Source of the DNA: JANNHK01 sp031404355
GTDB taxonomy: Bacteria > Actinomycetota > Acidimicrobiia > IMCC26256 > PALSA-610
Assembly (NCBI GenBank): GCA_031404355.1
Contig: JANNHK010000480.1
Location: 1 to 21,687, forward strand
Reading direction: 5' to 3'
Length of the DNA: 21,687 nt
Position 1 is the first letter of the stretch; every line of letters begins with the position of its first letter. This document shows, in pieces, positions 13,167 to 20,367 of this stretch. A program made the translations under genes and the position numbers. Under the pieces are notes generated by a model. The model saw only the letters and a program-made list of their open reading frames with translations. It was not told the origin of the DNA and made no database searches.

Positions 13167-14522
13167 ATGAGTTCCAAAAAGCCGCGTCTGGCCGCTGTTC
13201 TCGCCACGCTCGTGCTTGTCGCGACGATTGGCACATCGACCGCTTCGGCCGCGCCGACGTTCGGCGACAAGCAGTGGAACGAACTGTTCCCGACGACCGG
13301 GCTGAGCTGGGCGCAGGTCGCGTCAGTGTGCCCAACCGACGGAGCCACCCCCTGCAACGGCACCGTCGGTGGCAGGAACCTCACCGGGTGGGTCTGGGCG
13401 ACATCCGACCAGGTCCTCGAACTCATGGAGAACTACGCGCCCGGTATCTCGACCGGCGACTACACCAATGCCGGATTCGGTGCCGCCATCGGTTTCCTCA
13501 ACGACTTCCGCTGGACGACCTACACCGCGCTCACCTACTTCTACACCGAGTACACGGACGGCTGGACCGCGTCCCGCGACGCGAACGACCTGCCGATCAG
13601 TGGCAGCGCCAGCTTCCAGACACCGTTCTTCGCGGGCGGCATCGGGGTCGGTTCCGGACCGGATCAGGCGAGCCCGTACCGCGGCGTGTTCCTGTGGCGC
13701 ACCGCCGGGCTCGACTACACACCTCCGGTCGTGACCCCCACCATCTCGGGCACACTCGGTAACAACGGTTGGTACCGGTCCAACATCGGCGTGTCGTGGA
13801 CGGTGACCGATCCCGAATCGGCGATCGTCTCCACCCAAGGCTGCGGTCCTTCGAGTGTCGGTGCGGACACCGTGAGCACGTCGTTCACCTGCGTTGCGAC
13901 ATCGGCCGGGCTCGGCGGGCCAGCCTCGGCGACCGCGGCCGTCAAGCGCGACGCCACCGCCCCCGCCGTCACCTGCGGCCCGACGCCCACGTTCGCACTC
14001 ACGCAGTTCCCCGCATACGTCACCGCAACCGTCACCGACGCGACCTCGGGTGTCACGTCGGCCTCGCTCAGCGCGCTCGTGAATACGAACGCGGTCGGCG
14101 CCAAGACCGCGACCTTGACCGGAACCGACAATGCCGGCAACACCACGACCCGGTCCTGCCCGTACAACGTGAGCGGCCCGCTCTGCAAAGGCAAACCCGC
14201 CACCATCGTCGGCACTGCGGCCAGTGAAACGATCAACGGGACATCGGGCGCCGATGTCATCGTCGGCCTATACGGCGCCGACACCATCTACGGCAAGGGC
14301 GGCAACGACACCATCTGTGGCGGCGATAACCCCGATGTCATCTACGGCGACGCAGGCAAGGACGTGATCGACGGCGGCGAAGGCGACGACGACCTCTACG
14401 GCGGGGGCGGCGACGACGACATCGACGGCGGCGCCCATTACGACAGCATCCGCGGCGACGACGGCGCCGACCGCTGCACGAGCGGAGAGAGGCGTATGAG
14501 TAGCTGCGCGGTGATCTATTGA
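13167..14522 (+). CDS. Secreted protein with Ig-like region and C-terminal RTX-type calcium repeats
   Basis: 451 residues; AGGGAGGA at 13151-13158 is a strong ribosome site for the ATG. Residues 1-28 are a signal peptide ending ASA. Residues about 30-175 form an N-terminal domain with GWVWATSDQVLELMENY, a pattern I have seen in other exported proteins of unknown role. Residues about 185-340 contain two repeated beta domains of the OmpL47/Ig-like kind (NNGWYRSNIGVSWTVTDPESAI; VTATVTDATSGV) with paired Cys. Residues 357-435 are RTX nonapeptides: GADTIYGKGGNDTICGG, GDAGKDVIDGGEGDDDLYGGGGDDDIDGG. These form a calcium-filled beta-roll. No type I secretion genes are nearby, and the signal peptide implies Sec export. 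Confidence 0.9.
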   Translation: MSSKKPRLAAVLATLVLVATIGTSTASAAPTFGDKQWNELFPTTGLSWAQVASVCPTDGATPCNGTVGGRNLTGWVWATSDQVLELMENYAPGISTGDYTNAGFGAAIGFLNDFRWTTYTALTYFYTEYTDGWTASRDANDLPISGSASFQTPFFAGGIGVGSGPDQASPYRGVFLWRTAGLDYTPPVVTPTISGTLGNNGWYRSNIGVSWTVTDPESAIVSTQGCGPSSVGADTVSTSFTCVATSAGLGGPASATAAVKRDATAPAVTCGPTPTFALTQFPAYVTATVTDATSGVTSASLSALVNTNAVGAKTATLTGTDNAGNTTTRSCPYNVSGPLCKGKPATIVGTAASETINGTSGADVIVGLYGADTIYGKGGNDTICGGDNPDVIYGDAGKDVIDGGEGDDDLYGGGGDDDIDGGAHYDSIRGDDGADRCTSGERRMSSCAVIY

Positions 14523-14738
14523 CACAACCCAACAACGGGTGAAGGCAACGAGCTGCAACGGGTCGCTCCAGACTCTCGATCAGTGTGATACTGACGCGGT
14601 GGCTGATGACGAGGAACCGATCCGGCACGCATCGGGCCCGGCGGGTCACGACGCGACCGCAACGCCGCCGACACGATCTCGACCTGGTCGCCGAGTCTCC
14701 AAGAGGGATGGAAGCCGCCTCGCACAGAGTCCGACCTT

Positions 14739-15074
14739 GTGCTCGACGCCGTGCGCCAAGCCAACGAACTCGCAGCCCAGCTCGCGGGCAATACCCCCGA
14801 GATCGCGGCCAAGACGGCGAACGATGTCGTCGCCGGTCGTGTCGCCGACCCGGTGTCCGAGTCGCCCGCGCCGATCGACGCGACCGACATCGGCTTCGTG
14901 AACGATCAGACCGAGTTGGCTTCAATCGACGAGACGCCGATCGGCACCGGCGCGCTCGAACCGGAGCCCCCGACAATGGCGTTCGAGGAGACCGACCCGG
15001 AACTCACATCGTTCGCCGACGATCAAGCAGTGACCGCCGACGACTCCGGCGAATCGTGGTTCGAGGGCGAGTAA
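14739..15074 (+). CDS. Small acidic hypothetical protein, start uncertain
   Basis: 111 residues if it starts at GTG 14739. Codons end mostly in G or C, as in neighbouring genes, and the sequence starts with a plausible amphipathic helix (LDAVRQANELAAQLAG) and continues with an acidic, low-complexity tail ending ESWFEGE. No signal or membrane segment is visible and no family is recognised. The frame stays open back to 14610, after a TGATGA double stop, with coding-like sequence (TISTWSPSLQEGWKPP) but no ATG, GTG or TTG before 14739. It may therefore be a 5'-truncated gene. Bases 14523-14609 show nothing else. Confidence 0.55.
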   Translation: MLDAVRQANELAAQLAGNTPEIAAKTANDVVAGRVADPVSESPAPIDATDIGFVNDQTELASIDETPIGTGALEPEPPTMAFEETDPELTSFADDQAVTADDSGESWFEGE

Positions 15075-15084
15075 GAGCCGGCGA

Positions 15085-15684
15085 TCAGTCGCGCGGGAAG
15101 TTGCCGGCGCGGATCTCGTCGATGAGCGTTTGCGTCGCCCACGCGAGGATCGGGCCGGATTCGGTACCCGGGATGCCGAACTCCTCGCGCATGCGCAGCC
15201 AGGCCTGCACCGAGAACAGGTTGCGCAGCAACGCGGCGATACGAATGTGTTCGCGATCGTCGTAGTCGGGGAGCGCGTCGGCGACGAGTTGGAGCAGGAG
15301 TTCGGAGCGCTGGCGGCTCGCCTGCGAGAGCCGGCGCGGGTCGGAGTTGAGCAGCGCCTCGGCGGTGGCCAATACGGCGTGCTCTTCCGCCATGGCGGTT
15401 TCGACCACGCCGTAGGCGACGAGATCATCGAGCGATCGCGGGCGCGAGCCCTCGCCGGAGATCGACATCATCCGGGCCGTGAGACCTTCCAGCAGCGCCT
15501 GCCGATCCGGGAAGTGGCGGTACACGGTCGGCTGCGAGACGCCGGCCCGCTCCGCAATCGCACGGGTCGTGACTTCCTGGGGCGAGTACGTCGCCAACAG
15601 GTCGGTCAACGCGTCGAGGATGAGTTCGCGTGTGCGCCGGGCCTGGCTGTCGCGCAGCGGGGATGAGTACGGGCGCTCGGACAT
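15085..15684 (-). CDS. TetR-family transcriptional regulator
   Basis: 199 residues from ATG 15684; a longer frame beginning at TTG 15708 runs through the promoter and is rejected. The N-terminal DNA-binding domain includes RRTRELILDALTDLLA, then the helix-turn-helix at about 39-58, with TTRAIAERAGVSQPTVYRHF, the classical TetR signature. The C-terminal part is helical, with VETAMAEEHAVLATAEALL, and would bind a small ligand. It is divergent from the PEP-utiliser-like gene at 15738, with only 53 bases between starts that contain both promoters; it likely represses that gene and itself. The mRNA appears nearly leaderless. Confidence 0.95.
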   Translation of the reverse strand: MSERPYSSPLRDSQARRTRELILDALTDLLATYSPQEVTTRAIAERAGVSQPTVYRHFPDRQALLEGLTARMMSISGEGSRPRSLDDLVAYGVVETAMAEEHAVLATAEALLNSDPRRLSQASRQRSELLLQLVADALPDYDDREHIRIAALLRNLFSVQAWLRMREEFGIPGTESGPILAWATQTLIDEIRAGNFPRD

Positions 15685-15693
15685 GACGAGGGA

Positions 15694-15722
15694 AGTATAT
15701 GTTGACAATAGAGGTCTGTCAC
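15694..15722 (-). promoter_or_regulatory. Promoter of the minus-strand TetR gene
   Basis: On the minus strand, GTGACA (15717-15722) and TATACT (15694-15699) are separated by 17 bases, close to the sigma-70-like consensus. TATACT ends 9 bases before the ATG at 15684. The element overlaps the plus-strand promoter of the neighbour. Confidence 0.7.
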
Positions 15723-15731
15723 CAATATCTT
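15702..15731 (+). promoter_or_regulatory. Promoter of the PEP-utiliser-like gene
   Basis: TTGACA (15702-15707, full consensus) and TATCTT (15726-15731) are separated by 18 bases. TATCTT ends 6 bases before the ATG at 15738, so transcription should start at about that ATG and give a leaderless mRNA. No ribosome site is present. The inverted TGTTGACA/TGTCACCA pair at 15700-15724 is the two facing -35 elements and could also be a repressor site. Confidence 0.72.
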
Positions 15732-15737
15732 AGCGAC

Positions 15738-17384
15738 ATGACGGGAACGGATCTGATCTTCGAGCCGCCGGGGCCCGGAGCGTGGGAGCTTGACGCCACG
15801 CACCGGGGGCGGCGGCCGGTGTCGCACTTCCTGCGGGACAGGTTCCTGGCCGAAGGAAGCGACGGGTTCGGCGCACTGGTCAAGCGCTATGGACTCCCGC
15901 TCGACCGCATCGAGGCGAGGCTGGTGCACGGCTGCCTTTACTTCCGCCCGGTCGGCATCGGTGAGGGCGATACGCCCTCCAAGAAGGCACCGCCGGTCTG
16001 GGTCATGAAGGTGATGGCGCGGGTGCACCCGGGCCTACGACGGTGCAACCGGACGGCCGCCGCCGCGTGGGAGACGAAGCTCTGGCGCACCGAGGTCGAC
16101 GACTGGTTCGACCGCGAGCGCGCGACCGTGGTGGCGAAAAACCTCGAGTTCGGCCGGGTCGATCTGGGCGCGCTCGACGACGACGCGCTGGTCGAGCACG
16201 TGGGCGAGTTGCTCGCGCACTTTGGCACCCAGGCCGGGCGCAACATGGAGATGCACGGCGGCGACCTCATTCCCACCGGCGACTTCATCGCGCACACCCG
16301 GCGCTGGGGCATCGCCGACGCCGAGGCAACCGCGCTGCTGCGCGGGAGTTCACCGGCGACCGTCGAGACCGGGGAAATGCTCGCGCCGGTCGCGAAGGCG
16401 ATCGCCGACTCCGGCGTTACTCCTGATTCGATCGAAGCGGTGCGCGCGCTCAGCTCCGACGCCGAGGCCGCCGTCGACACCTGGCGCGAGTATCACGGCT
16501 GGCGGCTCGTCACGAGCGACGACATCGACAAGCCCACGTTGGCCGAGCGGCCAAAACTGCAACTCGCGGCGTTGCTCGCCGCGACGAGCGCGCCCGGCGC
16601 GATCGCACCGCCCGACGCCGCAGGCGTCCGGGCCAAGGTGCCCGCAGCGGACCGCGCCGCGTTTGATGCAGTGCTTACCGAGGCGCGCTACGGCATGCGT
16701 CAGCGCGACGACAGTGCGGGTGTGCGTTGGAACTGGTCGGGCGGGCTCTTGCGCCGCGCGCTCCTCGAAGCCGGGGCCCGACTCGCGTCGCGCGGCGCGC
16801 TCGACAACGTCGACCTTGTCGTCGAATGCACGCCTGACGAACTCGGGCCGCTGTTGCTCACTGGCGCCGGGCCGACTTCGGACGAACTCACCGCGCGCGC
16901 CGCGCACCGCGATCTGGTCGAGGCCGCGCGTGCGCCGGACATGCTGGGAGACCCTGAGGACCCGCCACCGCTCGACGCGCTGCCGCCCGCGCTCGCGCGC
17001 GCGACCGCGGCGTTCTTGACCGTGATGGAGGCCGAAGGACTCTCGTCGGCACCCTCGGAAGGCGAGCTGACGGGCACGGGCATCGGCGAGCGTTCCTACC
17101 GGGGCGTCGCGCGGGTCGCCAGCAACGTCGACGACGCGCTCGACCGCCTCGAACCGGGCGACGTGCTCGTCGCGCCCTTCACCGGCCCGGCGTACAACTC
17201 GATCATCCCGATCCTCGGCGCGCTCGTCGTCGACGCAGGCGGCACGATGTGCCACGCGGCGATCGTCGCCCGTGAGTTCTCGCTTCCTACGATCGTCGGC
17301 GCGACCGGTGCAACGACACGGATCCCCGACGGTGCGACCGTCGAAGTCGACCCAGTCGCGGGGCGGGTCCACATCATCGAGTGA
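15738..17384 (+). CDS. PEP-utilising enzyme mobile-domain protein lacking an ATP-grasp domain
   Basis: 548 residues. Residues 448-548 form the swivelling phosphohistidine domain of PEP synthase, pyruvate phosphate dikinase and rifampin phosphotransferase: GDVLVAPFTGPAYNSIIPILGALVVDAGGTMCHAAIVARE, with His506 as the expected phospho-carrier. The first 440 residues are mainly helical and match none of the ATP-grasp motifs; they carry GPGAW, VHGCLYFRP, VHPGLRRCNR and RNMEMHGGD, shared with the protein at 20969. The PEP/pyruvate-binding barrel typical of PEP synthase is absent too. In phenylphosphate synthase the mobile domain and ATP-grasp are on separate subunits, which is the nearest precedent. 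Start chosen by the promoter position; an ATG at 15699 lies inside the promoter and is rejected. Substrate unknown. Confidence 0.88.
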   Translation: MTGTDLIFEPPGPGAWELDATHRGRRPVSHFLRDRFLAEGSDGFGALVKRYGLPLDRIEARLVHGCLYFRPVGIGEGDTPSKKAPPVWVMKVMARVHPGLRRCNRTAAAAWETKLWRTEVDDWFDRERATVVAKNLEFGRVDLGALDDDALVEHVGELLAHFGTQAGRNMEMHGGDLIPTGDFIAHTRRWGIADAEATALLRGSSPATVETGEMLAPVAKAIADSGVTPDSIEAVRALSSDAEAAVDTWREYHGWRLVTSDDIDKPTLAERPKLQLAALLAATSAPGAIAPPDAAGVRAKVPAADRAAFDAVLTEARYGMRQRDDSAGVRWNWSGGLLRRALLEAGARLASRGALDNVDLVVECTPDELGPLLLTGAGPTSDELTARAAHRDLVEAARAPDMLGDPEDPPPLDALPPALARATAAFLTVMEAEGLSSAPSEGELTGTGIGERSYRGVARVASNVDDALDRLEPGDVLVAPFTGPAYNSIIPILGALVVDAGGTMCHAAIVAREFSLPTIVGATGATTRIPDGATVEVDPVAGRVHIIE

Positions 17385-17389
17385 CCGCC

Positions 17390-17420
17390 CGCCGGGTGGC
17401 CCGTCACGAGCCACCCGGCG
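17390..17420. terminator. Hairpin between convergent genes, candidate bidirectional terminator
   Basis: An 11-bp perfect stem (17390-17400 with 17410-17420) and a 9-base loop start 6 bases after the stop of the PEP-utiliser-like gene and 10 bases beyond the end of the minus-strand gene at 17430. No T-run follows in either direction. Position and stability support transcription termination. Confidence 0.6.
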
Positions 17421-17429
17421 CAGTCTCGT

Positions 17430-17708
17430 TCAGGGGCTCGGCAGCGGCGCGATCGAGATGAAGCCGACGGGGCGCCAGGTCGGGTCGGGGTAGGCGACAC
17501 CGCGCCAGTCCGGGTCGGGGTAGGCGACACCGCGCCACTCCGGGTTCGGGTACGGGCTCGGCAGCGGCGCGATCGACACGGGATTGGTCGACGGTGCCTG
17601 GCGCACGGTCGGGACCCGGGTCGCCGCTTCGGCCGGGGTCGCCATTGCGAACGTCGCGGCGACGATGCCGGCGGCGAGTGTGATCTTCGTGAACGAGTGC
17701 TTGTGCAT
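17430..17708 (-). CDS. Small exported protein with WRGVAYPDP repeats
   Basis: 92 residues from ATG at 17708, with GAAGGAC as ribosome site 6 bases upstream. Residues 1-32 are a signal peptide (KHSFTKITLAAGIVAATFAMATPAEAA). The mature peptide of about 60 residues has the repeat DWRGVAYPDP (two near-perfect 10-residue copies, partial third) bounded on both sides by SIAPLPSP. This is Pro- and Trp-rich with no cysteine. I do not recognise the family. It could be a cell-wall or extracellular peptide. It is divergent from an ECF sigma gene, and a CRP-type site lies between them, about 88 bases before this ATG. Confidence 0.75.
   Translation of the reverse strand: MHKHSFTKITLAAGIVAATFAMATPAEAATRVPTVRQAPSTNPVSIAPLPSPYPNPEWRGVAYPDPDWRGVAYPDPTWRPVGFISIAPLPSP
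17481..17540. repeat. Two tandem 30-base repeats inside the small exported protein gene
   Basis: 17481-17510 and 17511-17540 differ at one base and keep the reading frame, giving DWRGVAYPDP twice; partial units flank them. Outside them, 23 identical bases occur at 17434-17456 and 17554-17576, encoding SIAPLPSP at each end. The nested arrangement suggests expansion by slippage or unequal exchange. Confidence 0.9.
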
Positions 17709-17788
17709 GTGGTTGTCCTTCGTGGTCTTGCCTGCCCTCGGAAGCGTCATCGCTGCCGCCCCGACGGCGGTTACCGGTGCCGCGCCAA

Positions 17789-17804
17789 TGTGACGGCTGT
17801 CACA
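17789..17804. promoter_or_regulatory. CRP/GlxR-type operator
   Basis: TGTGACGGCTGTCACA is a perfect match to TGTGA-N6-TCACA, and the symmetry extends one base on each side. CRP-family regulators of actinobacteria (GlxR, Cmr) bind this consensus with cAMP. It overlaps the presumed -10 of the ECF sigma gene (TACGCT, 17805-17810) by adjacency, which suggests repression of that gene, and it stands about 88 bases from the minus-strand ATG. Confidence 0.65.
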
Positions 17805-17818
17805 TACGCTCCCCGCGC

Positions 17819-18388
17819 GTGGCGCTCGGGTCCCGGTACGCCGACGTGCTGGAGGCGGCCCGTTCCGGCGACGACGGCGCGTTCGCGGCCATCTACACGG
17901 ACCTCGCTCCGGTTGTCGCCGGTTACGTGCGGGGCAAGGGCGCGGCCGATCCCGACGACGTCGTGTCGGAAACGTTCGTTGCCGTGGCCCGGAACCTGAA
18001 GCGCTTCGACGGCGACGAAGCTGCGTTCCGGTCGTGGGTGTTCACGATCGCCCACCGCCGGATGATCGACGAGCGCCGGTCACGGACCCGGCGCCGGGAC
18101 ACCCCGCACGACCCGGCCACGTTGCCCGCCGAGGCGACCCCCTTCCCCGATCTCTCGGACGACGACCGGGTCGCCGAGTTGCTCGCCCTGCTCACGCCCG
18201 ACCAGCGCGAGGTCGTGGCGCTGCGGGTGATCGGCGGGCTCTCGGTGAAGGAGGTCGCGCGGGTCACCGACAAGCGCGAAAGCGCAGTCAAGGTGCTGCA
18301 ACACCGGGCCCTGCAGGCCCTGGCCCGCCATCTCGCCGGCCAGGGCGTAACCGATGCGGGGGCGGCAGCGATGACAGAACCGGAATGA
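17819..18388 (+). CDS. ECF-type RNA polymerase sigma factor (second copy in window)
   Basis: 189 residues from GTG 17819. The earlier in-frame GTG at 17777 would put the CRP-type site inside the coding region and give an atypical N-terminus. TACGCT ends 8 bases before GTG 17819 and there is no ribosome site, so a leaderless mRNA fits. Region 2 is about 22-90 (DDVVSETFVAVARNLKRF, FRSWVFTIAHRRMID) and region 4 about 115-170 (LTPDQREVVALRVIGGLSVKEVARVT, then SAVKVLQHRALQALAR). No C-terminal extension. It overlaps the next gene by ATGA, whose product is likely its membrane-bound regulator. Not close in sequence to the sigma factor at 8863. Confidence 0.92.
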   Translation: MALGSRYADVLEAARSGDDGAFAAIYTDLAPVVAGYVRGKGAADPDDVVSETFVAVARNLKRFDGDEAAFRSWVFTIAHRRMIDERRSRTRRRDTPHDPATLPAEATPFPDLSDDDRVAELLALLTPDQREVVALRVIGGLSVKEVARVTDKRESAVKVLQHRALQALARHLAGQGVTDAGAAAMTEPE

Positions 18389-19200
18389 CCGACGACCTCT
18401 CCCCCGAAGCGGCCGACGCACTGCTGGCGGGCGCCGACCCGTCGTCGCCGCTCGGGCAGGCGCTCGCGCGCATCGCGGGTCTTGGCGCCGGACCCGTGCC
18501 CGACGTGACGGGCGTCGTCGCGCAGATGTCGGCCACCGCGGGCGCGGGGTCGGGTTGGGTCGCCTACGCGTGGCTGTTCCGGCCGCGCGGGTTCGTGCTG
18601 GCGAAGGTGCTCGTCGCTACCGCCGCGACGGCAACGGTCGTGACGGGCGGGCTCGCCGCGACCGGAAACCTCCCGGCGGGTCTGCAGGACGTCGTCGCGG
18701 ACGCCGGCGACGCCGTCGGCATCGATCTGCCGGGCGGCGACGAAGCGAGCGCACCCGACGCACCCCCTTCGTCCGGGATCGGCACGGCGAGCACGACGAC
18801 TTCCACGACCAGCACGACGACTTCCACAACCAGCACGACGACCACGACCACGACAGTCGTGGCGAGCACGACCAGCGGGCCGCCGTCCGGGCCGGGCGGG
18901 TGCGCGGCGCTCGACGCCGCGATCGTGTCGGTCGTCGCCAACGTCGAACTCACCGGGCCCGATGCCACCGAGGGGACCCTCGTGGCGTCGGTCGAGACGA
19001 GCGGCACCGTCGAGAGCGTCTCGCTGTTGACGGGCGGCATCGACGGCGGCATCGACCTCGAGCCGACCGGTCCCGGCACCTGGGGCGTCACCCGCGTGAT
19101 CCCCGGCGGGGCATCGCGCGGCGGCGAGCGCATCCTCGTCACGGCACTCGGCTGCGGATTCGACGAGGTCGACAGCCAGATGACGATCGTCTATGATTGA
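18385..19200 (+). CDS. Single-pass membrane protein coupled to ECF sigma, putative anti-sigma factor
   Basis: 271 residues; the ATG at 18385 overlaps the sigma stop (ATGA). Residues 1-60 are cytoplasmic and helical, residues 70-92 form one membrane helix (FVLAKVLVATAATATVVTGGLAA), residues 134-164 are almost all Thr and Ser, and residues 170-271 form an outside domain with two Cys (GGCAALD near 172 and LGCGFDE near 258). The cytoplasmic part has no zinc anti-sigma HxxxCxxC. The gene arrangement is that of anti-sigma factors, so this role is inferred by context. The outside domain may sense envelope state; the Thr-rich stretch is a spacer that crosses the wall. Confidence 0.78.
   Translation: MTDDLSPEAADALLAGADPSSPLGQALARIAGLGAGPVPDVTGVVAQMSATAGAGSGWVAYAWLFRPRGFVLAKVLVATAATATVVTGGLAATGNLPAGLQDVVADAGDAVGIDLPGGDEASAPDAPPSSGIGTASTTTSTTSTTTSTTSTTTTTTTVVASTTSGPPSGPGGCAALDAAIVSVVANVELTGPDATEGTLVASVETSGTVESVSLLTGGIDGGIDLEPTGPGTWGVTRVIPGGASRGGERILVTALGCGFDEVDSQMTIVYD
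18790..18852. repeat. 21-base tandem repeats encoding the Thr/Ser-rich spacer
   Basis: 18790-18810 and 18811-18831 are 21-base copies differing at one base, followed by a degenerate third copy to 18852 rich in ACC/ACG codons. The repeat keeps frame and encodes the Thr/Ser linker. Its length may vary between strains. Confidence 0.8.
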
Positions 19201-19219
19201 GTCCCGAAAACTCCGCCAG

Positions 19220-20323
19220 TCAGTACAGGTCTTCGTATCGCTCCATTTCCTCGCCCTGAGCGTCGTAAGCCACGACAGCCTCGATGGAGAGGAGCTCCGG
19301 ATCCCACGTGAGGACGACGACTGCTTGCCCCCCGATCGTCGCGTCGACCTCTTCGAGAGTCACCGGATCGTCCTCGTAGAACAGCGCTTCGACGCGCTCG
19401 ACCGAATCGTCGACAGTGGCGAAGGCCAGACCTTCACCGGAACACACGCACATACGTAGTGTTTCCCCTTCGAGCGGCCAGCAACTGTCGTCTTCTCGTG
19501 ATGCCTCGATCTCGACACCGATGAGGGGATCGCCGTAGTACGAGGCTGCGCCGACACAGGTACCTTCGCCGTGGTCCGGCCACGAGTACAGCCACCACTG
19601 TTCGATTCCGTGCTCGGCCGCCTCGGCGCGGTGGACGACAGCCGGGAGGTCGCTCGGCGGCGGACCTTCCCGCAACACGAGCGATGCGGCAATTCGTTCC
19701 ATGTCATTGCGGGACGGCAACGCGGCGACGCACATCGCGGACTCACGGAGGCATGCGGCGGACACGCCGACGAGAACGCGCGAATGTTCGAGCCAGGCAA
19801 TCGACCGAAGCGATGAGGTCCGCGTGCCGGCTTCGATCGCGACGTACCACGCCGACCGTTCGCGTACCGTCAGCTCCGCGATCTCACGCTCGCCGAGTTC
19901 GTACACATCGCCGGGAACGATCGCGTCCGGCCCGAGGCCCTCGAGCGGGTCAGCCGTGACCAACTCCTCGAGCATCGCTTCCGTGACGGAAGCTGGGAGT
20001 TGGTCGACGACGACCTGCAGCACACCTTCGGAACCGAGCAACCATTCGCGAGTCGTCGAGCCGGTGAGGTGGTCGCACATCTCGGACGACCCCGACAAGC
20101 ACAGGTAGCCGTCCGCGTCGATATCACCTTCGAGTTCGTCGGGCGGCTGCGCGACGGCGTTGTCGGGCACCCACTCGGCATCGATCGTGACCACATGCGG
20201 CTGAGACTGAGACTGATCGTCAGCGGCTGCACTGTCGGACGGCGACACATCGTCCGTCCCACACCCGGCGGCCACCGAGGCGATCAGGAGCACGGTCACG
20301 GCACCGGCGAGAGGCGAACGCAC
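19220..20323 (-). CDS. Putative lipoprotein, large, unknown function
   Basis: 367 residues; GTG at 20323 with GAGG at -6. Signal: RSPLAGAVTVLLIASVAAG then Cys21, a lipobox. The mature part is acidic (SDSAAADDQ) and carries about eight cysteines, including CLSGSSEMC near 74-84, two in ACLRESAMC, and CVCSGEG, consistent with several disulfides. No enzyme motif is visible. It converges with the anti-sigma-like gene with 19 bases between stops, and is divergent from a TetR gene with 79 bases between, which hold a palindrome that could control both. TATGTA at 20351-20356 on the minus strand is a possible -10. Confidence 0.82.
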   Translation of the reverse strand: MRSPLAGAVTVLLIASVAAGCGTDDVSPSDSAAADDQSQSQPHVVTIDAEWVPDNAVAQPPDELEGDIDADGYLCLSGSSEMCDHLTGSTTREWLLGSEGVLQVVVDQLPASVTEAMLEELVTADPLEGLGPDAIVPGDVYELGEREIAELTVRERSAWYVAIEAGTRTSSLRSIAWLEHSRVLVGVSAACLRESAMCVAALPSRNDMERIAASLVLREGPPPSDLPAVVHRAEAAEHGIEQWWLYSWPDHGEGTCVGAASYYGDPLIGVEIEASREDDSCWPLEGETLRMCVCSGEGLAFATVDDSVERVEALFYEDDPVTLEEVDATIGGQAVVVLTWDPELLSIEAVVAYDAQGEEMERYEDLY

Positions 20324-20367
20324 AACCTCACTACGGGTCCAACGGTGAGTTACATAAGGATTCCCTC

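Noticed and set aside
13015..13335. Longer N-terminus for the lipoprotein at 12358-13014
   Set aside because: It would bury the lipoprotein signal inside the protein and overlap the divergent RTX gene start.
4858..15707. The ten bases GTATATGTTG occur in the 4832-4879 hairpin (minus strand) and at 15695-15704, suggesting a shared regulator site
   Set aside because: At 15695 the bases belong to promoter elements and lack the palindromic partner arm; a single shared 10-mer is not enough.
15700..15724. TGTTGACA/TGTCACCA inverted pair as a TetR operator
   Set aside because: The pair coincides with the two facing -35 elements, so the symmetry is explained without a repressor. Its 9-base spacer is long for a TetR site. 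It is still possible but not claimed.
19193..19459. An 88-codon plus-strand frame after the anti-sigma-like gene
   Set aside because: It lies opposite the C-terminus of the lipoprotein gene and has no ribosome site or family resemblance.
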